Assembly: GCA_032690845.1 (NCBI GenBank)
Contig: CM064429.1
Span: 21,239,807-21,303,806, forward strand
DNA from: Eleusine coracana subsp. coracana
Taxonomy: Eukaryota > Streptophyta > Magnoliopsida > Poales > Poaceae
Direction of reading: 5' to 3'
DNA length: 64,000 nucleotides
A program made the translations under genes and the position numbers. Below are positions 12,701 through 23,959 of this stretch, piece by piece. Each line of letters starts with the position of its first letter. Position 1 is the stretch's first letter. Under the pieces are notes generated by a model. The model saw nothing but the letters and a program-made list of their open reading frames with translations, ran no database searches and was not told where the DNA came from.

Positions 12701-15700
12701 GCTAGGGCCGAGGTGTTTCTGAGCAAACCCTTCGATGGGTTTGGGCTGCAACGAGCCCCTTAGCATTTTTTTGTTAAGTTTTTTAAAAACACTCCCTTTT
12801 CCCTCGAAGTGCAAGGGGCGAGGTGTTTTTGAGCCAACCCTTCAACGGGTTTGGGCTCCAGCGAGCCCCTTAGCAATTTTTCGCTATATTTTTTGTAAAA
12901 TGCCACCCTCTCCCTAGAAGCGCTAGGGGCGAGCTGTTTTGGAGCGAACCCTTTGATGGATTTTGGCTGCAACGAGCCCCTTAGTATTTTTTTGTTAAGT
13001 TTTTTGAAAAACGCCACCCTTTTTCTCGAAGTGCTAAGGGCGAGGTGTTTCTGAGTGAACCCTTCGACGAGTTTGGGCTGCAGCGAGCCCCTTAGCATTT
13101 TTTCGCTAAGTTTTTTAAAAAATGTCATCCTCTCCCTCAAACTGCTAATGGTGAGGTGTTTTTGAGCAAACCCTTCGATGGGTTTTGGCTTGAATGAGCC
13201 CCTTAGCATTTCTTTCACTCTGTTCTTTGAAAAACGCCACCCTCTCCCTCGAAGCGCTAGGGGCGAGGTGTTTTTGAGCGAAACCTTTGATGGATTTGGG
13301 CTGCGGCATGCCCCTTAGCATTTTTTTGTTAAGTTTTTGAGAAACGCCACCCTTTCCCTCGAAGAGCTAGGGGTGAGTTGTTTCTGAGTGAACCCTTCGA
13401 AAAGTTTGGGCTACAGCGAGCCCCTTAGCATTTTTTTTGTTAAGTGTGTTGAGAAACGCCACCCTTTCCCTCGAAGTGTTAGGGGCGAGGTGTTTCTGAG
13501 TGAACCCTTCGACGAGTTTGGGCAACAGCGAGCCCCTTAGCATTTTTTTATTATGTTTTTTGGAAAACGCCACCCTTTCCCTCGAAGTTCTAGGGGTGAG
13601 GTGTTTCTGAGTGAACCCTTCAACGAGTTTGGGCTGCAGCGAGCCCATATCATTTTTTTGTTATGTTTTCTGAAAAAACGCCACCCTTTCCGTCGAAGCG
13701 CTAGGGGCGAGCTGTTTTTGAGCGAACCCTTTGATGGATTTTGGCTGCAACGAGCCCCTTAGCATTTTTTTGTTAAGTTTTTTGAAAAACGCCACCCTTT
13801 CTCTCGAAGTTCTAAGGACGAGGTGTTTCTGAGTGAACCGTTCGATGAGTTTGGGCTGCAGTGAGCCCCTTAGCATTTTTTTGCTAAGTTTTTTGAAAAA
13901 TGTCATCCTCTCTCTCGAACTGCTAGCGCCGAGGTGTTTCTGAGCAAACCCTTCGATGGGTTTGGGCTAGAACGAGCCCCTTAGCATTTTTTTTGTTATG
14001 TTTTTTGGAACACACCACCCTTTCCCTCGAAGTGCTAGGGGCGATGTGTTTTTGACCCAACCCTTCAACGGGTTTGGGCTGCAGTGAGCCCTTAGCATTT
14101 TTTCGCTCTGTTTTTTGTAAAGCGCCACCCTTTCCCTCGAAGTGTTGGGTGAACCCTTTGACGAGTTTGGGCTGCAGCGAGCCCCTCAGCATTTTTTTTA
14201 TTATGTTTTGTGAAAAACGCCACCCTTTCCCTCGAAGTGCTAGAGGCGAGGTGTTTCTGAGTGAAGCCTTCGACGAGTTTGGGCTGCAGCGAGCCCCATA
14301 GCATATTTCGCTAAGTTTTTTGAAAAATGTCATCCTCTCCCTCGAACTGCTAGGGATGAGGTGTTTTTGAGCAAACCCTTCGATGGGTTTGGGCTAGAAT
14401 GAGCCCCTTAGCATTTTTTCACTAAGTTTTTTGAAAAATGCCACCCTCTCCCTCGAAGCGCTAGGGGCGATGTGTTTTTGAGCGAACCCTTTGATAGATT
14501 TGGGCTACAGCGAGCCCCTTAGCATTTTTTTGTTTAGTTTTTTTTAAAAAACACTACCCTTTCCCTCGAAGTGCGAGAGGCGAGGTGTTTCTGAGTGAAC
14601 CCTTCTACGAGTTCTGGCTGCAGCGTGCCCCTTAGCATTTTTTCACTAAGTTTTTTGGAAAATGTCATCGTCTCCCTCGAACTGCTACGGGCGAGGTGTT
14701 TTTGAGCGAACCCTTCGACGGGTTTGGGCTGCGGTGAGCCCCTTAGCATTTTTTCGTTGAGTTTTTTGAAAAATGCCCCCTTTTCCCTCGAAGTGCTAGG
14801 GGCTAGGTGTTTTTGAGCGAACCCTTCAACGGGTTTGGGCTGCAGCAAGCCCCTTAGCATTTTTTCGCTAAGTTTTTTGAAAAATGACATCCTCTCCCTC
14901 TAACTGCTAGGGCCGAGGTGTTTCTGAGCAAACCCTTCGATGGGTTTGGGCTGCAACGAACCCCTTAGCATTTTTTTGTTAAGTTTTTTGAAAAACGCCA
15001 CCCTTTCTCTCGAAGTGCTAAGAGCGAGGTGTTTCTGAGTGAACCCTTCGACGAGTTTGGGCTGCAGCGAGCCCCTTAACATTTTTTCGCTAAGTTTTTG
15101 AAAAATGTCATCCTCTCCCTCAAACTGCTAGGGATGAGGTGTTTTTGAGCGAACCCTTCGATGGGTTTGGGCTAGAATGAGCCCCTTAGCATTTTTTCAC
15201 TGAGTTTTTTGAAAAATGCCACCCTCTCCCTCGAAGCGTTAGGGGCGTTGTGTTTTTGAGCGAACCCTTTGATGGATTTGGGCTTCAACGAGCCCCTTAG
15301 CATTTTTTTGCTGAGTTTTTTGAAAAATGCCACCATCTCCCTTGAAGCGCTAGGGGCGAGGTGTTTTTGAGCGAACCCTTTGACAATTTTGGGCCGCAGC
15401 GAGCCCCTTAGCATTTTTTTGTTAAGTTTTTTGAAAACGCAACCTTTTCCCTCGAAGTGCTAGGAGCGAGTTGTTTCTGAGTGAACCCTTCGACGAGTTT
15501 GGGCTGCAGCGAGCCCCTTAGCATTTTTTCGCTAAGTTTTTTGAAAAATGTCATCCTCTCCCTCGAGCTGCTAGGGGCGAGGTGTTTTTGAGCAAACCGT
15601 TTGATGGGTTTGGGCTGGAACGAGCCCCTTAGCATTTTTTCACTAAGTTTTTTGAAAGACGCCATCCTCTCCCTCGAAACGCTAGTGGCGAGGTATTTTT

Positions 15701-16604
15701 GAGCAGACCCGTTGACGGGTTTGGGCTGGAACAAGCCCCTTAGCATTTTTTCACTGAGTTTTTTGAAAAATGCCACCCTCTCCCTCGAAGCGCTAGAGGC
15801 AAGGTGTTTTTGAGCGAACCCTTTGACGGGTTTGGGGAACAACGAGCCCCTTAGCATTTTTTTGCTAATTTTTTTGAAAAACGCCACCCTGTCCCTCGAA
15901 GCACTAGGGGCGAGGTGTTTTTGAGGGAACCCTTTGACGGGTTTGGGCTGCGGTGAGCCCCTTAGCATTTTTTCGCTGAGTTTTTTGAAAAATGCCACCC
16001 TTTCCCTCGAAGTGCTAGGGGCGAGGCGTTTTTGAGCAAACCTTCGACGGGTTTGGGCTTCAATGAGCCCCTTAGCATTTTTTTGCTGAGTTTTTTGAAA
16101 AATGCCACCATCTCCCTCGAAGCGCTAGGGGCGAGGTGTTTTTGAGCGAACCCTTTGACAGATTTGGGCTGCAGCGAGCCCCTTAGCATTTTTTTGTTAA
16201 GTTTTTTGAAAAACGCCACCTTTCTCCCTCGAAGTGGTAGGAGCGAGTTGTTTCTGAGTGAACCCTTCGACGAGTTTGGGTTGCAGCGAGCCCCTTAGCA
16301 TTTTTTTGCTACGTTTTTTGAAAAATGTCATCCTCTCCCTCGAACTGCTAGGGGCCAGGTGTTTTTGAGCGAACCCTTCGATGGGTTTGGGCTGGAACTC
16401 GCCCCTTAGCATTTTTTCACTGAGTTTTTTGAAAAATGCCACCCTTTCCCTCGAAGCGCTAGGGGCGAGGTGTTTTTGAGCGAACCCTTTGACGGATTTG
16501 GGCTGCAGTGAGCCCCTTCGCATTTTTTTATTAAGTTTTTTGAAAAATGCCACCCTTTCCCTCGAAGCGCTAGGGCGAGGTGTTTCTGAGTGAACCCTTC
16601 GAAG

Positions 16605-17678
16605 CCGATTGGAAATGGGATGATATTAGTATGGATTTTATTGTAGGTCTTCCATTAACTACTCGGAAGCATGATTCTATTTGGGTAATTGTGGACAGAC
16701 TTACTAAATCAGCGCATTTTATTCCAGTGCATACTCGCTACAATATTAAGAGATATGCTGAAATATACATCTCTCGAATTCTATGTTTACATGGAGTTCC
16801 AAAGAGAATTATTTCAGATCAAGGCACTCAATTTGTGGCAAGATTTTGGGAGCAACTTCATGCATCTCTGGGTACACATTTAATGCAAGGCTCTGCATAT
16901 CACCCCACTACTGATGGATAAACCAAGTGTGTTAACTAAATTTTGGAAGACATGCTTAGGGCTTGTGTTTTAACACATGGTGGTAATTAGGATGATCATT
17001 TGCCTCTCGCAGAATTTTTCTTATAACAACAGTTTTTAAGAAATTATAGGTATGACACCATTTGAAGCCTTATATGGTCATAGTTGTAGCACTCCATTGA
17101 ATTGGTCAGAATCTGAAGAAAGAATTATTTTTGGACCAGATCTTGTGCAACAAGCTGAAGAAAAAATTCAAATTATTCAAGCTAATCTAAAGGCTGCAAA
17201 TCAAAGACAAGAGATGTATGCCAATAAAAGACGTCGACCTCTGATTTTTAAAAAGGGTGATCACTTCTATTTAAAAGTATCACCTATGAAATGTATTCAA
17301 CGGTTTGGAGTCAAAGGAAAATTAGCTCCCCGTTATATCGGTCCTTTTCAAGTGATGGAACGATGTGGAAACGTGGCATACAAGTTGAATTTGCCTGAAA
17401 ATCTTTGGGGTGTGCATGACATTTTTCATGTATCTCAATTAAAAAAATGTCTTAAGCCACCTGTGGATGTTATATTGGATGATTATGAACATCTGCAATC
17501 TGATTTGACTTATTCCGGACATCTAACAAAAATATTGGATGAGAAGGATCGAGTTACTCGGAAGCGAACCATCAAGTTTTATAAAGTTCAATGGAATAAT
17601 CATTCCAAAGATGAAGCAACATGGGAATCTGCAGAATTCCTTAATACTCATTATCCGGAATTTTTGCATCAATCCTGA
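16605..17678 (+). pseudogene. Integrase core and chromodomain, pol C-terminus of E1
   Basis: The frame at 16,605-16,921 is the DDE core of a gypsy integrase. The first Asp is in SMDFIVGLP and the second in IISDQGTQF, both kept. In-frame stops follow at 16,919 and 16,936. Where related elements have TER after the TDG motif this copy reads TKC, so the catalytic Glu is lost by a G-to-A change. After a damaged stretch with a frame change (16,922-17,051), the frame from 17,052 gives the integrase C-terminal domain (GDHFYLKVSP, GKLAPRYIGPF, VHDIFHVSQLK). It ends in a chromodomain with FYKVQW and EATWE, stopping at 17,676. It closely resembles the same region of E2 at 40,996-42,066. It is not functional. 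Confidence 0.9.
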
Positions 17679-17719
17679 GGTAATAACTTTTACCTTTTTC
17701 TAACCTCTAGTTCGCTTTA

Positions 17720-17754
17720 AATCTCGGGACGAGATTTTCTTAAGAAGGGAGGAC
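17720..17754 (+). promoter_or_regulatory. Pre-PPT inverted repeat and polypurine tract of E1
   Basis: AATCTCGGGACGAGATT (17,720-17,736) is a perfect inverted repeat with 7-bp arms around GGA. It is followed by the purine tract AAGAAGGGAGGAC directly before the LTR start TGTGATACCC. The same arrangement lies before the 3' LTR of E2. The PPT primes plus-strand DNA synthesis in LTR elements. A role for the inverted repeat is not known to me. Confidence 0.8.
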
Positions 17755-20700
17755 TGTGATACCCCTGTGTCACTACATTTTTTTATCACATGATTACACC
17801 TAATGCTGGTTTAGCAAGTCATAACTCAATTTTGGTTGCATTTCAAATTTTTTTGAATTTGAAATTAAACCAAAGTATGGTTAAGTTGAGAAGCAACTTT
17901 AAATTTTTCCATACAACTAGGTGCTATCAAAAATATCTGTGCCAGTGTTTGATATAAAAGAATTTTAGAAATTTTCCTGGGTTTTTATTTAGAAAGGAAA
18001 TACCCTAATTAATTCATGAAAGTTTGAATTTTAGCCATCTTTAAATAAATGGCTACTTCAAATTATTTGGATTTTAACTTTGACATCTATCACATTGTGT
18101 TCTACATAACGTAAGGATTCTGTATAATTTATCTCCAGTCCATTTGAAGTTTGGAGCTATTTTATTTCCATTTATCAAGTAGTGGTCAAGATAATTCGAG
18201 AAAGACCCCTTGTCAGTCTCTCTCTACTCCGTGTTCTTCTCTCTCGCTGGCGCTGAACGCCCTGAGCGCAGGACACGCGCGCGCCCGTGTGTCATCGTTG
18301 GGCTGATGCTGCAGATGATCAAAACCGGCGTCTCGATTCTTTCCCGACTCATTTCTCGCCCTCTCCGCTCCCTATCTCGGTTCCTCCGCGCGCGCGACTC
18401 GCCATTTCCCCTGGTTCTCATCAGCTCCATTGCCATTGCCGCCCTGCGCCAAAGCTCACCGACCCGTCGAGCTACCCCGCGAAAACTCAAGATCAGGACC
18501 AAGATGGATGCGCCGTGAAGCCACCAAACTCCCGGCACAAACTCCATATCAATCCATTCACCAAGTGTGGAGTATTTCGCATTTTTCTCTGACAACTTCA
18601 TCTCCGATCATCTCCAACGCAGTGGCTTAATTCTTCCTCCACGGTTGGTATGGTCCTTCTATTCTTGTTCTAAGGCGTTGCGAACTCATTGTCGAACCAC
18701 CCTGACCCCAGCTTTCTTTGATTTTTCCAAAGAAACCGTAGCAGTTTGGATTTTTCAGGGCGTCAAGCTCGCTGGACAAAGGTTGAAGATGGTGGCATTC
18801 TCGTAAATAACACGAACTATTAAATCAATTTTCACGAAAAAGCTTAAATCTTGTAAAAATCATATCTAGAGTTTTATAGCTCCTAAAATAGCAACGTAAA
18901 TTTTTTTACTTTCCTTGACATGAGTTCTAAGCACTGAACATGTTGTTGCACATGGTTAGCATATAAAGATTTGATGTAGGATTTCATTCATATAAAGCTT
19001 AATAAATTCATACATTTAGTTGTAAATATGATCAAATAGAAAATTAAACTGTTCTAGACTTCTCATGACATGCTCTGTCAAGAATATATTTATTTGGCCC
19101 TAGATTGTGGACATAAAATTAAATATGATTTTATCTTTGAAATGTTTAGAAACGCATTAAAGTAATTTCTGTAAATATTTAAGGTTTGCACTTGTGCAAA
19201 AAAATCATATTCAGTATGATGTATCAACATGAAGTTTTATAGGAATTTATCTGTTGTTCATATTTTAATAGAATTTATTTAGTCATAAACCTTGCTAAAT
19301 GCATTATTAATGAATTGCTCATAAAATAAATATGAAAACCAGTGAAATTGATCATCATACATATATTTATCATCATAATATCAACCATGTCCAGTAGCAT
19401 GTTTTTAGTGTTACTAAAAGAATTAATTGCATTGCTTGTCCAAATAACCATATTTAAATGCTTTAGAAAAAATTTAATTGTAAATTTCCCTTATTAGAAT
19501 TGCTAGCTCTAAAGCATATGTCTTCTAGAACCATGCTAAGGACTAAATTTATTTGATCTTTTTCATTTGACTTGTGCATCACATATTGTTGTATTTTCTA
19601 TATATTCCTTTATATTGACATGTCGGTATTATCATAGGGAACGTCAACTCTTCCGAGGCGGATTTTTAGAAGGATTCTTCGGGTGTCTCTACTCAAGAAA
19701 ATTCTAACATCAGTACTGACTCCATAGTTGAAGCTCAAGGCAAGCCCCGGATCATTCCTATGTATTAATATGATTAAATTCTAGTAATTAAGTTACCAGA
19801 TGTGTATATATGTTTTGTGCATTAAGTTTAGGTGTTGAATGAAAACCCAGCTGCATTTCTTGGATATGTCCCATTTTAGTTAGACATGGTATACATGTAC
19901 AGGTAGTTAATAAAGAAACTGTTATGCTTAGTTGTAGGGTGAACATTTGCTTTTGGTATTTGGAATAATTAGTGAAATGACGATGTTCACATGATTAATT
20001 AAGAATATTAAAATTTGGACTAAATGGATCTGTTCTGGAAAGGACGAATGCAAAGGACTTGTAAAGTTTTTGTCTCGCAAAGTGGCAGTCAGTTTATGTC
20101 AACAACTAAAATTTGAGGCGTGGACAGGCCACGTAGGTGAAAGGGCAAAGATCATGTGCCTTCAGAGGACATGTCTTGCAAGGCTGTAGCCCTGTCTGTG
20201 TCATCCTAGGACCCATCCGTTGTCGGCCCTGTTGAGCAAGTGTTGAACTGTACAGAATACATGCTAGTATATGGGACTAGTAAACTGATGTAGCATTGTC
20301 ATTTACATGTTGGATGGTACCCAAACTCTTGGTCGTGGGATGCAGTAGGAGTGGACAGATTCCCGAAGTAGTGTGGAATGGCTGCCCACTCGGGACTTTG
20401 GACCCAGACTGACTTATATGATGTCTTTGCGAAAGGTTGTTATGCGTGTTCTTAAATGATGCGTATGTCGTGTATTTCGTGTTTTCCCAGCTGGTGTAAA
20501 ATGATTGCAATCGCTGTCCCTCGCAGTAATGAGTATTTCTTATTCACTGCGTCATAACGTAGTTTAGGAACCTCACTAAGATTAATGAATGGAATGTTTG
20601 AATGAAGAATATTGTGTTTTAATGAATCTGAATTTGATTTCGGTTGTACTGGATCTAAATTTCAGATTACTTGTTATATTTTATATCTCTAAATGCTAGT

Positions 20701-21220
20701 TATCTTACACTATTATAGTTACTAAAATGTTCACTAAATTTACTTTTATCCATCCCTGAGCCTATGCATGGTCTAGTATTAATTTATTTCGAGTAAGACT
20801 TGCTGAGCTTAGTTGCTCAGGCTTTGTCATATTATTGTTTTATTATTTCAGTAATAATATTGATGCTTATGAGTTACCTATGGGTGTTCTTTCCTGGGAT
20901 ATTTCTATTCTAGAGGGATGGTCAGCCCATTGGGAGACTGAGTAGCCGCTGCTGTTGTGTGATGCTAGGTGATAATCCATATAAGCTCGGATTTATCACA
21001 ACTTCTATTGTCGAGTTGTATATTATAGACGCTTGATAACGACATCTTCCGCTGTTTTTAAAACTGATCTTTGTAATATTTCCACTGCACTTAACACTTA
21101 AACTTTGATGTAAAATAAATAATACTATTTTTTACGTAATTTAAACTTGGTCGGTTGTTGTATTATCTTGTGTCTGCTTAATCAGCACCTCGGGAACTTC
21201 GGTCCAAGGGGGTTGTGACA
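17755..21220 (+). repeat. 3' LTR of E1 (about 3.47 kb)
   Basis: The LTR starts TGTGATACCC right after the polypurine tract and ends GGTTGTGACA, giving TG...CA ends. It is AT-rich at first, with a GC-rich pyrimidine-tract segment around 18,210-18,520 like the leader segments of the E2 LTRs. Phrases around 20,130-20,530 (AAAGGGCAAAGA, TACATGCTRGTATATGGGA, CGCTGTCCCTCGCAG) recur in the E2 LTRs at 33,600-34,020 and 43,740-44,150. The two are therefore related but diverged families. Short open frames in the GC-rich part are not genes. Confidence 0.85.
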
Positions 21221-22570
21221 GAGGGACGAGTCTATCACTGCCTACACAACCACAGTTTCATCCACACCAGGGGCATATGACGATGACCTACACTCCACTA
21301 TAGGTATGAACACTGAGTTCCTTTCTATTTGAAAAGCATTAGGATGGACCAAATTTGCACACATCATTGAGGCAGGTTCACGCCTCCTCACCATCCAGTT
21401 TTTATGCACCTTACTGATAGACAACGACGGGGTACTTTTCTGCTTATTCAGGAAGGGATACCATCTCACTTGGAAAGACCTGAGCATCATTCTTAAGCTT
21501 AAAAGTTATTGCAACACTAACTTGGAAGGTGCAACCATAGGTTTGAAAAGGTATCTTTTTGGCAAAGGATTTCAGGGGAGTTTTCTTGTAAATGTCTTAG
21601 GACGAGTGACATTCACAACCTAACTCTACAACTGTGGTATATGTGGCTTGCTATGACTTGTTTCCCTAGACAATACACTAGACCTATCCGTAACGATGAA
21701 TTGCGTGTCTTGTTTGCTTCAATTGCTAAAATTCCCATTGCTCCTATTGAGGCTATGATTGATCAATGGTTAGATTATATTAAAGGATTGGGACCCATTG
21801 AATGCACTTCTTTAGTGACCCGTATTGCTGCAGGGGTTGATGCTTTATCCAACACTAGATTTGATTATCTTTCTGAGCCCCGTCCCATAATAGACTATAA
21901 ATTTCTTGAGCAGGGTCACACTTTAAAGAAGGGTCCCAATGGTTCTATTATCTTTTATTACCTCGGCTATACAAACAATATCCCGCTGCGTAACCCGGGA
22001 TATCATTTGTATAGTTATTTGGGACTAACCATACAACTGCAGAGAGAAGGAATGCCTGGCAGGTCCGCCGATCGACACGCACGACAAAGCAAAAGGCGTG
22101 CCACCACCAGCCCAACCAGGACTACACCACCAGTCCATGATTACTGCAGGCTCAGAACATTCAACCCCACTTGGATGTTCATGTCGTAGCAGTATGAGAC
22201 TGTAGGTCCGTCTTGGCAGCAAGCTAAAAGTACACAATGGGGACATGGCCCTAAATCGATCGGGACGCCTCCACATCATGACGGACATCACTCATTTTTG
22301 GGCTTTAGTCATCATGACTATGGTTCGGAATTGAGGGATCTTACAAGGAGGATGGACGATCTAGATGTGAGAACAGGGAAATGCAAAACACCCTTGCTAA
22401 TCACGCCTAGACCACCAGAGAGTGGCAGCAGCAGAGTGACGACCAGTTTCATCACCTCCAGGAACACCTACGAGAGCACCACGACTATATGGCAGCATAA
22501 TACCGTTGGAGAGGATTTGATCCTAACCAATATCCATGAGCAAGAGCAAGCTTAGGGGAGCACCCCCACC
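21221..22570 (+). pseudogene. ATHILA ORF-1-like retroelement protein remnant
   Basis: Translation across several frames gives the pattern of the ATHILA ORF-1 family of plant gypsy elements. This includes LLTIQFLCTLLID and LTWKDLS, then a long segment from 21,641 with MACFPRQ-type, ECTSLVTRIA, KKGPNGS and GYTNNIPLRNPGYHLY-type motifs. The C-terminal part switches frame near 22,400 and contains a Gln/His-rich stretch ending by GEHPHQGD at about 22,570. Several stops (for example at 22,187) and frame changes show it is dead. The E1 LTR lies directly upstream, so E1 probably inserted into this element. The biochemical role of ORF-1 proteins is unclear. Confidence 0.7.
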
Positions 22571-22980
22571 AAGGTGACTTGTATTTTTCCTTTCTTTCTT
22601 TTTTCTTTGTCAAACTTACTGAAAGTCCCTGGATGTCGTCTAGAGGGGTGTCCGAGGTGCACATAAGCTATAGGAGTGATCTCATCCACATCAAACTCCT
22701 CCTGCTCTTCCTCTTCCTCATCATTCTCCTCTGAGCTACTTGTTGCTCTTGCTGCACCTGAGCCACCAGCTGCTATCCTAGGAGCAGCCCTAGGAGCATC
22801 ACTAGAAGGGATATAGGTTTGATCCTCCATATCATCATCATCAGATGACTCATCTTCCTGCACTAGATTTGTAGGAGCGTCATCAATGGTCACTGAAGGA
22901 CCGAGAAGGCGACCAGAGGGGGGGGGGAGGGTGAACGGGAGCCAATAAATTTCTTTACAAGAACTTGGCCTATATCCCAA
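22552..22980 (-). other. Acidic open frame, unrecognised
   Basis: A 142-codon frame read leftwards. It contains an acidic stretch (EENDEEEEEQEEF), a Ser/Asp cluster and an Ala-rich middle, with no domain I recognise. It overlaps the end of the ATHILA-like remnant and lies just left of the sirevirus LTR. A run of about eleven Gs at 22,918-22,928 falls in its N-terminal part. It may be the tail of a retroelement accessory ORF, or a chance frame. I cannot say which. Confidence 0.3.
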
Positions 22981-23151
22981 TTACAACCCAAGCTAACCTC
23001 TAAACCGATCACCAAGGCCACACACACCAACTTGTGATATGTCAACCCTAGGAGTGATCAACAACAGCAGTGGAACAAAGCGGATACAAAGGAGAGTTGC
23101 AAAGACTTTACACGGTCAAAGAACAAACTCAAATTAGGTTACTGGATGATC

Positions 23152-23325
23152 ATCGGCAGTGCTGATCACTGGCATCGGCAATGCCGATCATGTCCATCGG
23201 CATTGCCGATGCGGGGTTCTGACCCAAGCCACTGGCAGTGCCGGTCGTGGCATCGGCAGTGCTGACCTGGGTTCTGAACCACCGGCAGTGCCGGTCCAGG
23301 CGATCGGCAGTGCCGGTCGACCCCC
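23152..23325. repeat. Cluster of 15-bp palindromes (WTCGGCANTGCCGAW type)
   Basis: At least eight related palindromes lie in 175 bp. Perfect forms are ATCGGCAATGCCGAT, ATCGGCATTGCCGAT and ACCGGCAGTGCCGGT, each with 7-bp arms and a one-base centre. Imperfect copies sit between. They lie in the downstream (R/U5) half of the sirevirus LTR. Clustered palindromes are a known hallmark of sirevirus LTRs; this consensus differs from the maize form I know. Confidence 0.8.
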
Positions 23326-23947
23326 GACAGAACAGAAAACTGTCGTAATTTTCCCCCAAAAACTCTCCAAAACTCAATCAAATGATCTCCAAAACATGCA
23401 ATTTTTGGACCAGCCAATCCTCAACACATCATGACCCTAATCCTAGAAGATCCATTCAATTGGCTCAAGGATTCATCACGAATTTCAGATCATGTGCCGA
23501 GAACACCAAAAAGGGAAAACTTGAGAAATCCTTCAAATTGAAGGTGCTAGAGCTCTTGATTTGGTCAAGCACCCATGAAGGATTGTTCTAGCTCATCATA
23601 GCACTAAGATCCCCTAAGAATTCTGCCCTAAAACTTGCCCAAAAGTGAGATAAAAAAATTCCCACAAAAATAGCTCTAAAAATAGAGAAAAAGAGATATT
23701 TGGGATTTAGGGAGAGATGAAGATCTTGAGCACGAAAATAATTCTCATATCATAGAAGCATGCTTACAAGATCCATGGATACAATGCTAGGAAGCCACCC
23801 TCTTCCTCCCACTATTTGGAAGAGAAAGAGATGTCTCTCACACATCCTCTCCTCTCCTCTATTATATGAAGACCTCTCCTAGCACTTTGAATGAAGTCCT
23901 AACAAGGCTAATAGGAAGAGACCCCTCTCCCACTAGCCACACCTCTC

Positions 23948-23959
23948 CTTATATAGGCC
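23948..23959 (-). promoter_or_regulatory. TATA-like promoter of the sirevirus LTR
   Basis: The minus strand reads GCCTATATAAGG. It sits about 870 bp into the LTR, and the palindrome cluster lies 600-800 bp downstream of it. It is the best TATA match in this LTR and implies transcription leftwards from about 23,920. Confidence 0.5.

Larger units (their letters stand above)
1..16604. repeat. 111-bp tandem satellite array
   Basis: About 150 head-to-tail copies of a unit whose full form is 111 bp. Successive GGCRAGGTGT starts fall at 1, 112 and 223. Each unit runs GGCGAGGTGT, a TTCGACGGGTTTGGGCTGC-like block, CCCCTTAGC, a T-run, GCTAAG, a second T-run with AAAAA, then CCCTCGAAGCGCTAGG. Monomers diverge by scattered substitutions. 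Some are truncated to about 65 bp, for example where TTGCTATG runs straight into TTTTGAGTGAACCC near 400, 1,800, 3,870, 5,930, 7,550 and 9,280. As 111 is 3 x 37, minus-strand frames read as 37-residue repeats without stops for up to 206 codons; I treat these as satellite translations, not genes. The array continues beyond the left edge and ends within a gypsy integrase. I do not recognise it as a named satellite. Confidence 0.95.
16605..21220 (+). mobile_element. E1: 5'-truncated Ty3/gypsy chromovirus
   Basis: Only the 3' part of this element is present: the integrase core from just before its first catalytic Asp, the integrase C-terminus with a chromodomain, a polypurine tract, and a long LTR. 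Everything 5' is replaced by the satellite array. The satellite phrase GAACCCTTCGA continues directly into integrase codons, so the junction is about 16,605. The long LTR and C-terminal chromodomain suggest a Del/Tekay-type chromovirus. The clade is inferred from motifs. No target duplication can be tested because the 5' end is missing. Confidence 0.88.

Noticed and set aside
1242..16553. Many minus-strand open frames of 70-206 codons in the satellite as protein genes
   Set aside because: They are all translations of the same 111-bp unit in a frame kept by its length. No start context, domain or non-repeat homolog is visible. Reported only as a finding.
1..16604. CRISPR-like regular repeats
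   Set aside because: Units are contiguous 111-bp tandem copies with no unique spacers, in a plant nuclear context.
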